Part shown: positions 1 through 9,371 of the stretch, one piece after another | How positions within the stretch are numbered: the stretch's first letter is position 1 | How the letters are laid out: the number at the start of each line of letters is the position of its first letter | Assembly (NCBI RefSeq): GCF_003718735.1 | Contig: NZ_CP033460.1 | Location: forward strand, 2,480,001 to 2,544,000 | Direction: 5' to 3' | DNA length: 64,000 nt | Source of the DNA: Staphylococcus debuckii | GTDB lineage: Bacteria; Bacillota; Bacilli; Staphylococcales; Staphylococcaceae | Translations under genes and position numbers: made by a program | The notes under the pieces: generated by a model | What the model was told of the DNA's origin: nothing | Seen by the model: only the letters and a program-made list of their open reading frames with translations | The model's database searches: none

Positions 1-58
1 TAGGTGAATAAGTGGAGGCGGGAAGGAAAATTATTTCGTTGTTCCGCTGCGCCAAGGG

Positions 59-88
59 CTAGGATGATTTAAATCCTAGTTCTTTTTT
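59..88 (+). terminator. intrinsic terminator at left edge
   Basis: An 8-9 bp stem (ctaggat / atcctag) is followed by a run of T on the + strand. It would end a transcript entering from outside the window; no gene is visible upstream of it here. Confidence 0.6.
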
Positions 89-183
89 TGTGGATGAATA
101 TTTGTGGGGTCGTGGTTAGGGGATAGTGCTGGTAGATGGCGGGTTGATGAGTGGTGGGGAGTGGGGTGAAGGTCGTGAGGGCC

Positions 184-348
184 TAACTGTCGAGGCTCAC
201 GACATCCGCTTATACAGTTTCGGGCCGAACTGTCGAGGCTCGCAACCTCCGCTTATACAGTTTCAGACCTAACTGTCGAGGCTCGCGACCGCCGCCTATA
301 CAGTTTGGGGCCTATGTGTCTAGGCTCGCGACCGCCGCCTATACAGTC
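184..348. repeat. four tandem copies of a 43 bp GC-rich repeat
   Basis: Units begin at about 185, 228, 271 and 314, an exact 43 bp period. Each holds a 35 bp core that starts AACTGT and ends ACAGTT (an inverted pair) around a GC-rich middle containing cgaggctcgcgacc. The fourth copy has a diverged start. It is much richer in GC than the flanks and lies in the 500 bp gene-free stretch downstream of czcD. The rest of 89-503 shows no coding region that I can support. Confidence 0.85.
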
Positions 349-503
349 CTCCCATCCTTCTCCGCCTTCCCCGACTCAGCCGCCTCAACCTACTCGCCCC
401 ACCCATCTATAACAAGCAAAACGCCCACAACGCTGACAATATGTACTCTCCCCTAAAATATTCAACTTCAGGAGTACATTATCACAGCGCTCTGGACGTT
501 TTT

Positions 504-1463
504 TTATTGCTCATGTTCAAATTGTTCGAAATAATTTTCATCTAAATGGTTCAAATCTAAATGTTCGATTTGCAAGGTAGTATGGTGTAAACCGTACTTC
601 GTTTTTAGCAATTGCTCTAGTTGATTGATGATTTGGTAAGCGTCTTGACTGCTTGTGCTATCTAAAACGACATGTGCAGAAAGCGAGTATTGGTCAGAAG
701 TGACGCTCCACAGGTGGAACTCATGCACATCTATGACGCGGTCTGCTTTTTTCATATCGGCAATGATTTGATCGACATCGAGTCCAGCTGGAACAGAGGC
801 CATCAATATCATCCAAGCATTCTTCAAGATTTTATAGCCGCCATTCAATAAAATCGCTGAAATCACAATACTCAAAATCGGGTCGATAATTTGAATGCCG
901 GTTAATTTAATCAAGACAACTGCGACAATGACGCCCACTGAATTCAACAAATCACCGAAGAAGTGCCATAAAGCACTTTGAATATTAATGTTGTCTTCGG
1001 ATTTCAATGAATTGTACAACAGCCATGTCAGTACAATGTTGACAATCAAGCCAATGACTGCCACTACCAGCATAATTCCGTCTTCAATCGGTTTAGGATA
1101 AATGATGCGCATTACCGCTTCATACAATATCCATAGTGAAATGACGACGAGTGCTAAGCCGTTTAAAAATGCTGCGATGACTTCTAACCGCAAGTATCCA
1201 TATGTGAAGCGATTTGTTGGTGCTTTGCTCGCAAAATAAATAGCGAGCATTGATAAACTTAGTGCTAAAACGTCACTCAACATATGGAATGAGTCTGACA
1301 GTAATGCTAACGAATTAGAAACTAAACCGCCGACAAATTCTACGATGGTAAAAATCAAGGTGATGATTAATGAGGCCCATAGTGTCCGCTTCGAACTTTG
1401 CTGAACTTTACGATGTTCAACATGATGAAAATAATAGTTTCGAGAATAATTTCTAACCATCAT
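504..1463 (-). CDS. czcD: CzcD-type cation diffusion facilitator (zinc/cobalt efflux)
   Basis: This is a cation diffusion facilitator that exports Zn2+ (and Co2+) in exchange for protons across the cytoplasmic membrane. About six membrane segments lie between residues 28 and 215. The metal-binding H-x3-D pairs are visible at H60/D64 (HMLSD) and H167/D171 (HFFGD), and a cytoplasmic C-terminal domain with several histidines follows. The length (318-319 aa) is normal for the family. Two ATGs are adjacent; the second (1460) has better spacing from GGGAGG. In staphylococci czcD often follows czrA, but no regulator is next to it here. It lies downstream of the polyphosphate kinase-like gene, separated by a hairpin, so it probably has its own promoter. 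Confidence 0.9.
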   Translation of the reverse strand: MMVRNYSRNYYFHHVEHRKVQQSSKRTLWASLIITLIFTIVEFVGGLVSNSLALLSDSFHMLSDVLALSLSMLAIYFASKAPTNRFTYGYLRLEVIAAFLNGLALVVISLWILYEAVMRIIYPKPIEDGIMLVVAVIGLIVNIVLTWLLYNSLKSEDNINIQSALWHFFGDLLNSVGVIVAVVLIKLTGIQIIDPILSIVISAILLNGGYKILKNAWMILMASVPAGLDVDQIIADMKKADRVIDVHEFHLWSVTSDQYSLSAHVVLDSTSSQDAYQIINQLEQLLKTKYGLHHTTLQIEHLDLNHLDENYFEQFEHEQ

Positions 1464-1499
1464 TTTCCCTCCCTTTTATATATTCATTATGTAATACAA

Positions 1500-1532
1500 C
1501 GTTTGTGCTCTCCCCCACGGCGAACACAAACG
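1500..1532 (-). terminator. hairpin between pap and czcD
   Basis: Eight-bp arms cgtttgtg / cacaaacg enclose a GC-rich loop 14 bases after the stop of the upstream minus-strand gene. There is no long T run, so it could be a weak terminator or a processing site. Confidence 0.4.
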
Positions 1533-1546
1533 CTTCCAAACTCTAG

Positions 1547-2977
1547 TTAATCGTGATTCACGCCCCACAACGCTGTTTCACATGTTTTAATAATACGTTT
1601 TAAGACTGCAATACGTGCTGATTTCTTATGGTCAGCCGGTACGATATACCAAGGTGCGTGTGAAGAATCTGTTTTTTGAATCATATCTGCACTCGCTTCA
1701 AGGTATAAATCCCATTTATCGCGATTGCGCCAATCTTCATCAGTAATCTTCCATTGCTTATCTGGATTAACTTCTCTGGCTTTAAAGCGTTCTAGTTGGA
1801 TATCTTTATCCAAGCTCAAGAAGAATTTCAAAATAATGGCACCTTCATCGGTCCACATTTTTTCAAAATCATTAATTTCATGATAGGCGCGCTGCCATTC
1901 ATCAACCGTCGCAAACCCTTCCACACGTTCTACAAGGACACGGCCATACCAGCTGCGGTCGAACATTTCAATGTGGCCAGTACGCGGCATATCTCTAGCA
2001 AAGCGCCACAAATATTGGTGCGCTAATTCCACGTCTGTCGGAGCACTGATCGCGTTAACTTCATAACCGGTCGGATCCAATTTCTCACGAATACGTTTGA
2101 TATTGCCGCCTTTACCTGCAGCGTCCATTCCTTCAAAGACCAAGATAAGTGGAATCTTGCGTTCATATAAGGCAAATTGGATTTCCAGCATACGTTGCTG
2201 TAATTTTTCAATTTGTGCATTATATTCATCTTTTTTCACTTTCGTTAAACGATTCTCAAATAAATCTGTCTTATAGTCTTTAGTGAATAAACCATCTCTT
2301 TCGACTACACGTTCACGATACGTTTTAATCGCTTTCTTCAAACGCTTGATAATGTGTTCATACATATTGATAGTAGCTTGTTCACGCTCAGTATAATCAA
2401 TTACCTTCCAGTCTTTCTGTTTTGGGTCATTTAAGATTTTATGCATTTCTTCTAAATAAATATCATCCGGAATAACATTTTCATATTCTTGTGCTTTCCA
2501 GCGTGTGAGCGGATTTTCTTTAGTTTGACGGATATGATCCTGACGCTTCTTCTCATCAATTTCAATATAGAATTTGATAATTTCATAATGATCATTTTCC
2601 AACATTTCTTCAAATCCATCAATCTGGTCACGCAATACATGATAATCCTTATACTGCAAATGCTTGATACCATTGACTTTGTAATCAATATAATGCGCAT
2701 ACCAGCTGCGGAAGTAAATATTGATTTCCCCTTTTCCTGGCAGCGTATTCCAATATTTCTGCAAGAATTGATAGCGCAGATTTTCAGGTGTCGGCGATGC
2801 TGTAGCGATAAAGCTAGAATACTTAGCATCTAATGTTAGTAAGAGTTCATTTGATAAGCGCGTTTTACCCGCTGCAGGCACTCCTTCGAATACGATCATC
2901 ACCGGAATTCCTAATTTATGTGTTTCTCTCGTTAACCTTGATGCTTCTAACTCTAATTCTTTAATCTTAGTTGACAT
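1547..2977 (-). CDS. pap: polyphosphate:AMP phosphotransferase (two-domain PPK2 family)
   Basis: This is a PPK2-family enzyme with two fused kinase-like domains, the architecture of the polyphosphate:AMP phosphotransferases that make ADP from AMP and polyphosphate. P-loop motifs are seen at residues about 31-39 (EGVPAAGKT) and near residue 280 (EGMDAAGKG), and each half also has an RSWY motif typical of PPK2. The length (476 aa) fits the fused class. It is cytoplasmic and has a good ATG start. No polyphosphate kinase or exopolyphosphatase lies nearby. Substrate choice (AMP rather than ADP/GDP) is inferred from the two-domain architecture. Confidence 0.85.
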   Translation of the reverse strand: MSTKIKELELEASRLTRETHKLGIPVMIVFEGVPAAGKTRLSNELLLTLDAKYSSFIATASPTPENLRYQFLQKYWNTLPGKGEINIYFRSWYAHYIDYKVNGIKHLQYKDYHVLRDQIDGFEEMLENDHYEIIKFYIEIDEKKRQDHIRQTKENPLTRWKAQEYENVIPDDIYLEEMHKILNDPKQKDWKVIDYTEREQATINMYEHIIKRLKKAIKTYRERVVERDGLFTKDYKTDLFENRLTKVKKDEYNAQIEKLQQRMLEIQFALYERKIPLILVFEGMDAAGKGGNIKRIREKLDPTGYEVNAISAPTDVELAHQYLWRFARDMPRTGHIEMFDRSWYGRVLVERVEGFATVDEWQRAYHEINDFEKMWTDEGAIILKFFLSLDKDIQLERFKAREVNPDKQWKITDEDWRNRDKWDLYLEASADMIQKTDSSHAPWYIVPADHKKSARIAVLKRIIKTCETALWGVNHD

Positions 2978-3080
2978 ATTCTCACCCCATTTTTTAACTT
3001 ATCTCTAAATTAACATTTTTTTATGAAAAAATGCGTGAATGAGTAAAATTCCACTTTAGATATATTCCGATATGTAAAAA

Positions 3081-3102
3081 AACTTCCGCCGAAACGGAAG
3101 TT
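3081..3102 (-). terminator. terminator of the fructosamine kinase-like gene
   Basis: A short stem aacttccg / cggaagtt is followed on the minus strand by a T run (plus-strand aaaaaaa at 3075-3081). It lies just past the stop at 3124. Confidence 0.75.
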
Positions 3103-3123
3103 CAACGTTCATTTCATATTCAT

Positions 3124-3993
3124 TTACTGCTGTTTGGCCTCAGCTAAAATTTTATCCATCGATTGTTCTACACTGCCTTCATACATAGAACCGAATTTCA
3201 CTAAATGCACGAGCAGTAAATAGAGTTTATAGAATTCAATACGGCGCTCTGCTCCATCCGGTAACGGATAAGCTTTATCATACGCTTCATAGAATTCTTC
3301 AGAGAAACCGCCGAAGACACGTGTCGCACCTAAATCAAATTCACGGTCGCCATATAACGGCATCGGATCAAACAACGCCGGTTCGCCATTTTTCAAGAAC
3401 ATATAGTTGCCGCTCCATAAATCACCGTGCAACAACGACGCTTTACTCTTATGATTATCCAGCGCATCTACAATCACTTCTCGGACATTATCAAACTTGT
3501 TGAGCTGATCCACGTCCCATAAGTCTTTCTCCACAATCTTTTCACGCAAGTGATCCAAACGGCGATGCACGAAAATCTCTTTCCAAGAATCCGTCCAACT
3601 ATTGTCAAACGCGACATCCGGACCATTATCAGGATAATCAAATCCGAATTTCTTATCTGGATTATGGAAATCATGCAACTTCGCAACCAACTTGCCTAAC
3701 GCTTCTTGGCTGCCCGTTGTGCCCTCATCCAGCCACGTCAGAATCATATAAGCATCGCCCGCAATTTCACCTTTCGCGACCACTCGAGGCGCCGTCACCT
3801 CTGCATACTCGAAATCATTCAGACCTTCCGCTTCAGCAGAATAGAAATCATACGAACTATTCGGCTGCACTAACAAGAAATATTTCTCATCCTCCGTATC
3901 AATACGATACGCATCATTCACATCTCCGCCTGACACCGGCACGATATCCTTAATCCCTGAAATTGGTAGATTTTGTTGCCATAATTTATCCAT
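3124..3993 (-). CDS. fructosamine/ketosamine 3-kinase family protein
   Basis: A 289-aa aminoglycoside-phosphotransferase-like fold of the fructosamine kinase family, which phosphorylates ketoamines on glycated proteins or metabolites so that they decay. The catalytic loop LHGDLWSGN lies near residue 190 and the DFG-like metal site appears as FDPMPLYGDREFDL around residue 208. The N-terminal VSGGDVNDAYRI matches the family's nucleotide-binding start. It stands alone, divergent from the membrane gene at 4224 and with its own terminator. The actual substrate in bacteria is not established. Confidence 0.85.
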   Translation of the reverse strand: MDKLWQQNLPISGIKDIVPVSGGDVNDAYRIDTEDEKYFLLVQPNSSYDFYSAEAEGLNDFEYAEVTAPRVVAKGEIAGDAYMILTWLDEGTTGSQEALGKLVAKLHDFHNPDKKFGFDYPDNGPDVAFDNSWTDSWKEIFVHRRLDHLREKIVEKDLWDVDQLNKFDNVREVIVDALDNHKSKASLLHGDLWSGNYMFLKNGEPALFDPMPLYGDREFDLGATRVFGGFSEEFYEAYDKAYPLPDGAERRIEFYKLYLLLVHLVKFGSMYEGSVEQSMDKILAEAKQQ

Positions 3994-4066
3994 GTCTGTA
4001 TCCCCCGTTCATCATATTCTTCACTCTATACATATACCACTTTCACGCTCTCTCTAACTTCCTGGC

Positions 4067-4132
4067 GGAAAAGAAACCTTTGAAGAGGCACACTCTCCCA
4101 GAAAAATTCTTCTCTCTAAGGTTTTCCTTTTC
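4067..4132. repeat. dispersed palindromic repeat, copy 1
   Basis: Inverted arms of about 20 bp (ggaaaagaaacctttgaaga and ctctctaaggttttcctttt) form a long imperfect hairpin. A related element lies at 7935-8003 and a half copy at 63039-63060. It sits in the divergent spacer between 3993 and 4224. Confidence 0.6.
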
Positions 4133-4223
4133 AAATAGCAAATCATTCGAAATATTTAAGCAATAGTTTAGAAGTTCTATGCTATACTTATGGCAAATAA
4201 CTGGAGGTCTTATATATTTCATT

Positions 4224-5246
4224 ATGAAAAAATTATTACATCGTTGGTTTATTCAAGGTTTAAGTTATATGACTTTAGGGCTCTTCGGCTCTTTAATTAT
4301 CGGTTTAATTATGCAGACAATTGGCAAACAGACGCTGATTCCTGCATTGAATTTGCATTTCTTAGCTGAAATCGGCACAGTGGCCATGGGCTTGACGGGT
4401 GCTGCGATCGGCGGTGCGATTGCGTATGGTTTAGGCGCGCAGCCTTTAGTGGTGTTCTCGTGTATTATTGTCGGGTCGCTAGGTTACGATAAATTCGGCG
4501 GCGGTGCGGTCGGTGCATTTGTAGCAACTTTAGTGGCGACAGAGTTAAGTCGTTTCTATGCGGCGAAAACGAAGGTCAATATTATTATTTCGCCTTTACT
4601 GACGTTGATAATCGGTGGCGCGGTGGCTAAGTTTATCGGTCCGTTCTTAAATGACTTTATGGTGTCGCTAGGTAAAATGATTATGTTGGCGACGGATCAA
4701 CGTCCTTTAATCATGGGCATTCTGGTAGCTGTTATCTTCGGCTTGGCTTTAACAGCACCGATTTCCAGTGCAGCCCTCGCTTTAATGCTGGATTTATCTG
4801 GGTTAGCGGCAGGTGCTGCGACAATCGGATGTTGTGCACAAATGGTCGGTTTCGCAGTAACCAGTTATAAAGACAATGGCGTCGGCGGTTTGATTTCTGT
4901 CGGTATCGGAACGAGTATGCTGCAGGTTCCGAATATCTTGATGAATCCTGCGATACTGATTCCGCCTACTGTGGCGAGTGCGATTATCGCACCGATTATG
5001 ACGACATTATTCCCGATGACGAATAATGCCGCAGGCGCAGGTATGGGCACAAGCGGTTTCATCGGACAGATTATGACCATTAATACGATGGGCGCTTCAG
5101 CCAAGACTTGGATATTAATTGCTGTATTCCAAATTATCTTGCCTGCCGTGGTCAGCTATCTGTTGTATCGCGTATGTAAAAATGCCGGCTGGATTAAAGA
5201 CGGCGATCAGAAAATCAATATCGGTAATAAAAAAGTGGCAGATTAA
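4224..5246 (+). CDS. PTS IIC-like multi-spanning membrane protein
   Basis: A very hydrophobic 340-aa protein with around nine to ten membrane spans and Gly/Ala-rich helices (for example GLTGAAIGGAIAYGLG). It resembles the stand-alone 'PTS_EIIC_2' group of putative sugar transporters seen in Staphylococcus; no EIIA or EIIB is fused or adjacent, so transport mode and substrate are unknown. The reading frame is open upstream to 4179, but ATG 4224 follows a GGAGG at 4203 (a long 16-base spacing) and begins MKKLLHRW, a natural N-terminus. A strong bidirectional terminator follows. Confidence 0.7.
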   Translation: MKKLLHRWFIQGLSYMTLGLFGSLIIGLIMQTIGKQTLIPALNLHFLAEIGTVAMGLTGAAIGGAIAYGLGAQPLVVFSCIIVGSLGYDKFGGGAVGAFVATLVATELSRFYAAKTKVNIIISPLLTLIIGGAVAKFIGPFLNDFMVSLGKMIMLATDQRPLIMGILVAVIFGLALTAPISSAALALMLDLSGLAAGAATIGCCAQMVGFAVTSYKDNGVGGLISVGIGTSMLQVPNILMNPAILIPPTVASAIIAPIMTTLFPMTNNAAGAGMGTSGFIGQIMTINTMGASAKTWILIAVFQIILPAVVSYLLYRVCKNAGWIKDGDQKINIGNKKVAD

Positions 5247-5251
5247 TGTGA

Positions 5252-5290
5252 AAAACACCCGGGCTTCCTCAGCTCGGGTGTTTCTATTTT
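5252..5290. terminator. bidirectional terminator between the IIC-like gene and deoB
   Basis: A 12 bp stem (aaacacccgggc / gctcgggtgttt) flanked by A and T runs lies between two convergent genes, so it can serve both strands. Confidence 0.85.
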
Positions 5291-5297
5291 CAAATCT

Positions 5298-6488
5298 TTA
5301 TTTTTCAACGTTCATTTCTGACAAGAAGCTACGACCATATTCTGGCAAGGGCACATCAAAGTTGTCTGCAATCGTCGCACCGATTGAACTGAAAGTTGTA
5401 TCACCGCTCAATTCATGCGCTTCTGATTTCAATTGAGGACTATACAGCAAGACCGGAATATACTCACGTGTATGGTCAGTGCCTGGCGCAATCGGGTCGT
5501 TACCGTGATCGGCTGTAATAATCACTAAATCGTCTTCTTGCAAGTTATCAATCAACTCTGGCAAGCGCTCATCGAAATCTTTGATGGCTTGAGCGTAACC
5601 TTCTTTATTACGACGGTGACCATACAAGGCATCGAAATCGACTAAGTTTAAGAAGCTGATACCCGTGAAGTCTTTTTTCACTACTTTAATCAATTGGTCC
5701 ATGCCATCCATATTATTCTTCGTACGAATCGCTTCAGTCACACCTTCACCATCATAAATATCATTGATTTTACCAATCGCGATGACATCATAGTCATAGT
5801 CTTTCAATTCGTTCATCACTGTGCGGCCGAAAGGTTTCAAAGCATAATCATGTCGGTTAGAAGTACGTGTGAAATTACCTGGTTCGCCGACATAAGGGCG
5901 CGCAATAATACGACCGATCAAGTATTTCGGATCTTTCGTCAACTCACGCACTTTCTCACAGATGTCATACAATTCTTCTAACGGAATCACATCTTCATGT
6001 GCCGCAATTTGCAAGACGGGGTCAGCTGAAGTATAAACAATCAAGTCGCCCGTCTTCATTTGATGTTCGCCCCACTCATCAATAATCTGCGTACCTGAAG
6101 CAGGACGGTTCGCCACAACTTTACGACCTGTCATATCTTCAATTTCTTTGACTAATTCGTCAGGGAATCCATCAGGATACACTTTGAACGGCTGCATAAT
6201 ATTCAAGCCCATAATTTCCCAGTGGCCTGTCATCGTATCTTTACCAACAGAAGCTTCACTCAATTTAGTATAGAAAGCTTCTGGATGCTCAACCTTGTCT
6301 ACTACAGGTAATGGCGCAATGTTGCCGAGTCCTAAGCGTTCTAAATTCGGCAAATCTTGCTCGAATCCTTCTAAAGTATGTTTCAAAGTATGGCTGCCTT
6401 CATCATTGAACGCGGCCGCATCGGGTCCCTCTCCGATACCTACTGAATCCATTACGATTAAATGTACACGTTTAAAGGGAGTTGTCAT
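5298..6488 (-). CDS. deoB: phosphopentomutase
   Basis: Interconverts (deoxy)ribose 1-phosphate and 5-phosphate in nucleoside catabolism. It is an alkaline-phosphatase superfamily metalloenzyme; the metal ligands show in the N-terminal [13 protein letters not shown] and in the late motifs TADHGNDP and GTDHTREY. Full length at about 396 aa. A GTG at 6494 is also in frame, but ATG 6488 stands nine bases from AGGAG, so I start there. It lies 39 bases downstream of pdp on the same strand, and the two form a nucleoside-salvage operon in which pdp releases the pentose 1-phosphate that DeoB converts. Confidence 0.95.
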   Translation of the reverse strand: MTTPFKRVHLIVMDSVGIGEGPDAAAFNDEGSHTLKHTLEGFEQDLPNLERLGLGNIAPLPVVDKVEHPEAFYTKLSEASVGKDTMTGHWEIMGLNIMQPFKVYPDGFPDELVKEIEDMTGRKVVANRPASGTQIIDEWGEHQMKTGDLIVYTSADPVLQIAAHEDVIPLEELYDICEKVRELTKDPKYLIGRIIARPYVGEPGNFTRTSNRHDYALKPFGRTVMNELKDYDYDVIAIGKINDIYDGEGVTEAIRTKNNMDGMDQLIKVVKKDFTGISFLNLVDFDALYGHRRNKEGYAQAIKDFDERLPELIDNLQEDDLVIITADHGNDPIAPGTDHTREYIPVLLYSPQLKSEAHELSGDTTFSSIGATIADNFDVPLPEYGRSFLSEMNVEK

Positions 6489-6527
6489 AATCACTCTCTC
6501 CTATCTCTTTCTGATTTTGAAAAATAA

Positions 6528-7829
6528 TTATTCTGTAATCACAGTGTGAATCAAGGTCGGCGCTGTGCCAGACTCTGAAATGGTAATGTTGTCATAAATC
6601 TTCGCTTTGACATCATCAATATCTTCCTTATTGCTGTAAATCGTCATCAAGCTCTCGCCTGCTTCAACAAAATCGCCGACTTTCTTATGCAAGACTAAAC
6701 CGACACTTAAATCAATGTCGTCTTCTTTCGTTTGACGACCGGCACCCAGCATCATGGAAGCAATGCCCATTTCATTAGCGACAATTTCCGTCACTACGCC
6801 GCTTTCTTTAGCCGGCAATTCACTTTGGTACTGCGCTTGCGGCAATAATTCAGGATGATCCACTACTTCAGGATTACCCCCTTGGTTCTTCAAGAATGTA
6901 CGGAACTTATCTAAAGCTGCACCGCTCTCAATCACTTGTTGCAATAAATCGCGCGCTTCTTCTAAGGTCTCCGCCTTGCCTCCAAGCACTACCATTTGCG
7001 AACCTAATGTCATGACAAGTTCTGTTAAATCATCCGGTCCTTCACCACGCAATGTATCCCTCGCTTCTTTCAATTCTAAAGCATTTCCGATAGCATAACC
7101 TAAAGGCTGGCTCATATCCGAAATAATCGCCATCGTTTGACGACCAACATTATTACCGATCTTCACCATTGCATGCGCCAAAGCTTCAGCATCTGCCAAC
7201 GTCTTCATAAACGCACCGTTACCTGTCTTCACGTCCAAGACAATCGCATCCGCACCTGCCGCTATCTTCTTACTCATAATAGAAGATGCAATCAAAGGAA
7301 TAGAATTCACTGTACCCGTTACATCACGCAACGCATACAATTTCTTATCCGCCGGCGTTAAATTACCCGATTGACCAATAACCGCTAATTTATCCTCATT
7401 CACTAAACGAATGAAATCATCTTCCGCAATTTCTACATGGAAGCCGTCGACAGATTCCAACTTATCAATCGTACCGCCCGTATGACCTAAACCGCGACCG
7501 CTCATCTTCGCAACCGGCACACCGACTGCAGCTACTAAAGGTGCCAACACTAACGTCGTCGTATCCCCGACACCGCCAGTCGAATGCTTATCCACCTTCG
7601 TACCCTCAATTGCCGACAAATCAATTTCATCACCAGAATGCACCATTGCCATCGTCAACTCAGCACGCTCATCATTATTCATGTCTTGGAAATAAATTGC
7701 CATTGCCATACTCGACATTTGATAATCCGGAATATTGCCTTTTGTATATTCCGCAATCATCCATTTGATTTCTTCTGCTGACAACGATTCGCCGTCACGC
7801 TTCTTATCAATCAAATCCACCATTCTCAT
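6528..7829 (-). CDS. pdp: pyrimidine-nucleoside phosphorylase
   Basis: Cleaves uridine, thymidine or deoxyuridine with phosphate to base and pentose 1-phosphate. The thymidine/pyrimidine phosphorylase signature ([17 protein letters not shown]) lies near residue 108 and the phosphate-binding KHSTGGVGD near residue 80. The frame is open to 7886, but ATG 7829 follows GAGGAG with ten-base spacing, starts MRMVDLI like its relatives, and gives 433 aa, the usual length. It is the first gene of the pdp-deoB pair. The upstream extension is therefore leader, not protein. Confidence 0.95.
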   Translation of the reverse strand: MRMVDLIDKKRDGESLSAEEIKWMIAEYTKGNIPDYQMSSMAMAIYFQDMNNDERAELTMAMVHSGDEIDLSAIEGTKVDKHSTGGVGDTTTLVLAPLVAAVGVPVAKMSGRGLGHTGGTIDKLESVDGFHVEIAEDDFIRLVNEDKLAVIGQSGNLTPADKKLYALRDVTGTVNSIPLIASSIMSKKIAAGADAIVLDVKTGNGAFMKTLADAEALAHAMVKIGNNVGRQTMAIISDMSQPLGYAIGNALELKEARDTLRGEGPDDLTELVMTLGSQMVVLGGKAETLEEARDLLQQVIESGAALDKFRTFLKNQGGNPEVVDHPELLPQAQYQSELPAKESGVVTEIVANEMGIASMMLGAGRQTKEDDIDLSVGLVLHKKVGDFVEAGESLMTIYSNKEDIDDVKAKIYDNITISESGTAPTLIHTVITE

Positions 7830-7934
7830 AAACCAATCACTCCTCAAAGTATTCTCTATAGACTGTCCAATGTGACTGTAATTCACTCCTATTTTACCAC
7901 GTCCATACCAGTTTACCGCAACCTTTAACCCTTC

Positions 7935-8003
7935 TGGAAAGAAAGACTCAGAAAGCGAGGTACGCTTGAAGAGCTACCCTCTCTCTAAAGTTTTCTTTTC
8001 CCG
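7935..8003. repeat. dispersed palindromic repeat, copy 2
   Basis: Shares the ggaaagaaag... / ...ctctctctaaagttttcttttcc arms with the element at 4067-4132. It lies between the divergent pdp and 8087 genes. Confidence 0.55.
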
Positions 8004-8086
8004 AAATGGGCAGTGTCAGGGTTAAGCTAGGAGCGTTATGGGAATGGAGGTGTATAATTAGAGAAATGATGTGAGGAAGTGTTGTT

Positions 8087-9090
8087 ATGGAAGCGGTGCG
8101 TATCCACAAGTATAGTAAAAGTATTCGGCCTCAATTAGATGAGGTGGCTGTGCCTGAGGTACAAGAGAATGAGGTATTGGTCAAGATTCATGCGGCGAGT
8201 GTGAATCCGATTGATTTTAAGGCGGCGCAAGGGGGTATCATGCGTTTGTTCTTTAATGAAAAGACGCCTTATGTGATGGGCCATGATTTCGCGGGGGAAG
8301 TGGTTCAGACGGGCAAATGTGTGACGAAGTTTCATGTCGGTGAAGCGGTTTACGGAATGAGAATCGGCGCATTTGCGGAGTATATTGCGGTCACGGAAAA
8401 TCAATTGGCGACGATGCCGTCGAATTTGAGTTATGAGGAAGCGGCCGCGTTACCAATGGCGGGCTTGACTTCTTATCAAGCGCTGCATGATTATATGCAT
8501 TTAAGTGCGGGTCAGAAGGTCTTGATTCAAGCAGGTTCTGGCGGTGTCGGCTCATTTGCGATTCAATTAGCGAAAGTGTTGGGCGCTGAGGTAGCAACAA
8601 CGACGAGTGCGCGTAATCGCGAATTTGTAGAGGATTTAGGTGCAGATAAAGTCATCGATTATCATGAGCAGAATTTTGCGGAGGTGTTGAACATTATGAT
8701 GGTGTGTTCGATACTTTAGGCGGTGATAATTTAATAAAAGCGTTTAAAATTCTGAAACCGCATGGAACGGTCGTTTCGATTAATGGCATTCCAGATGCGC
8801 GTACGGCTGTGGAACTGGATTTGCCTTTATGGAAGAAATATCTGTTGAGATTCGCGGCTCGAAAGATTAACAAAGCAGCCGATGAACGCCAAGTGTATTA
8901 TCGTTTTATTTTCACGCGTGATAGTCGCAAGGAATTGAATAAGATTAGAAAATGGGTAGAAGCTGAACACATTCGCCCAGTCATCGATAAGATTTTCGAT
9001 TTATCTGAGACTAAAGAGGCGCTAGAGTATATTCAAGAAGGACATGCACGAGGTAAAGTGATCATCCGCGTCACAGAAAATGAAATTTAA
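8087..9090 (+). pseudogene. zinc-type alcohol dehydrogenase / quinone oxidoreductase-like, frameshifted
   Basis: A medium-chain dehydrogenase/reductase of the NADPH:quinone oxidoreductase group, probably reducing enones or quinones with NAD(P)H. The GroES-like N-terminal half (PYVMGHDFAGEVV) and the Rossmann motif AGSGGVGSFAIQLAK are in the first frame; the rest (VFDTLGGDNLIKAFKIL onward) is in another frame. The break is near 8691, where gtgttgaacattatgatgg would read through (LKHYDGVFDTL) with one more A. So a one-base deletion, or a sequencing error in the AA run, splits a normal gene of about 334 aa. The start follows GAGG; a terminator follows. Confidence 0.85.
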
Positions 9091-9099
9091 GATTTAAAA

Positions 9100-9173
9100 A
9101 ATACCGCATCATCCTATCTGTTGCGCCCTCCCTCAACTTGCGTATGCGCGACATGATAGATTCATGCGGTATT
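9100..9173. terminator. long hairpin after the oxidoreductase-like gene
   Basis: Arms aataccgcat / atgcggtatt enclose a further imperfect stem. It lies between convergent 8087-9090 and the small gene at 9187. Confidence 0.7.
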
Positions 9174-9186
9174 GCTTTATCGAAAA

Positions 9187-9366
9187 TTATTGAATGCGGA
9201 TTTCAGCTTCGTCTTCAGAGTCTGAGCCGTCTTCAATTGTAATGTGTGTACGTAATACTAAGGCATTTGTTTCTTTATCTAATGTGAAATTAGCGAGTTG
9301 GAATTCGAATGGTTTCTCAATAGATTGTGCTTTTTCAACGACTTGTTCGCTTTTAATTTCGTACAT
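9187..9366 (-). CDS. small acidic protein interrupted upstream by IS431
   Basis: An open frame of about 60 aa (MYEIKSEQVVEKAQ... ending EAEIRIQ) that I do not recognise. It is acidic and has no membrane segment. The frame runs on into the end of IS431 at 9372, so either the IS landed just before this ATG and removed its ribosome binding site and promoter, or it removed the N-terminus. No matching other half is seen in the window. Probably not expressed from its own promoter. Confidence 0.5.
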   Translation of the reverse strand: MYEIKSEQVVEKAQSIEKPFEFQLANFTLDKETNALVLRTHITIEDGSDSEDEAEIRIQ

Positions 9367-9371
9367 TTGCA

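Noticed and set aside
184..348. CRISPR array
   Set aside because: The 43 bp period has only 8 bp spacers that are themselves similar, no unique spacer sequences and no cas genes nearby.
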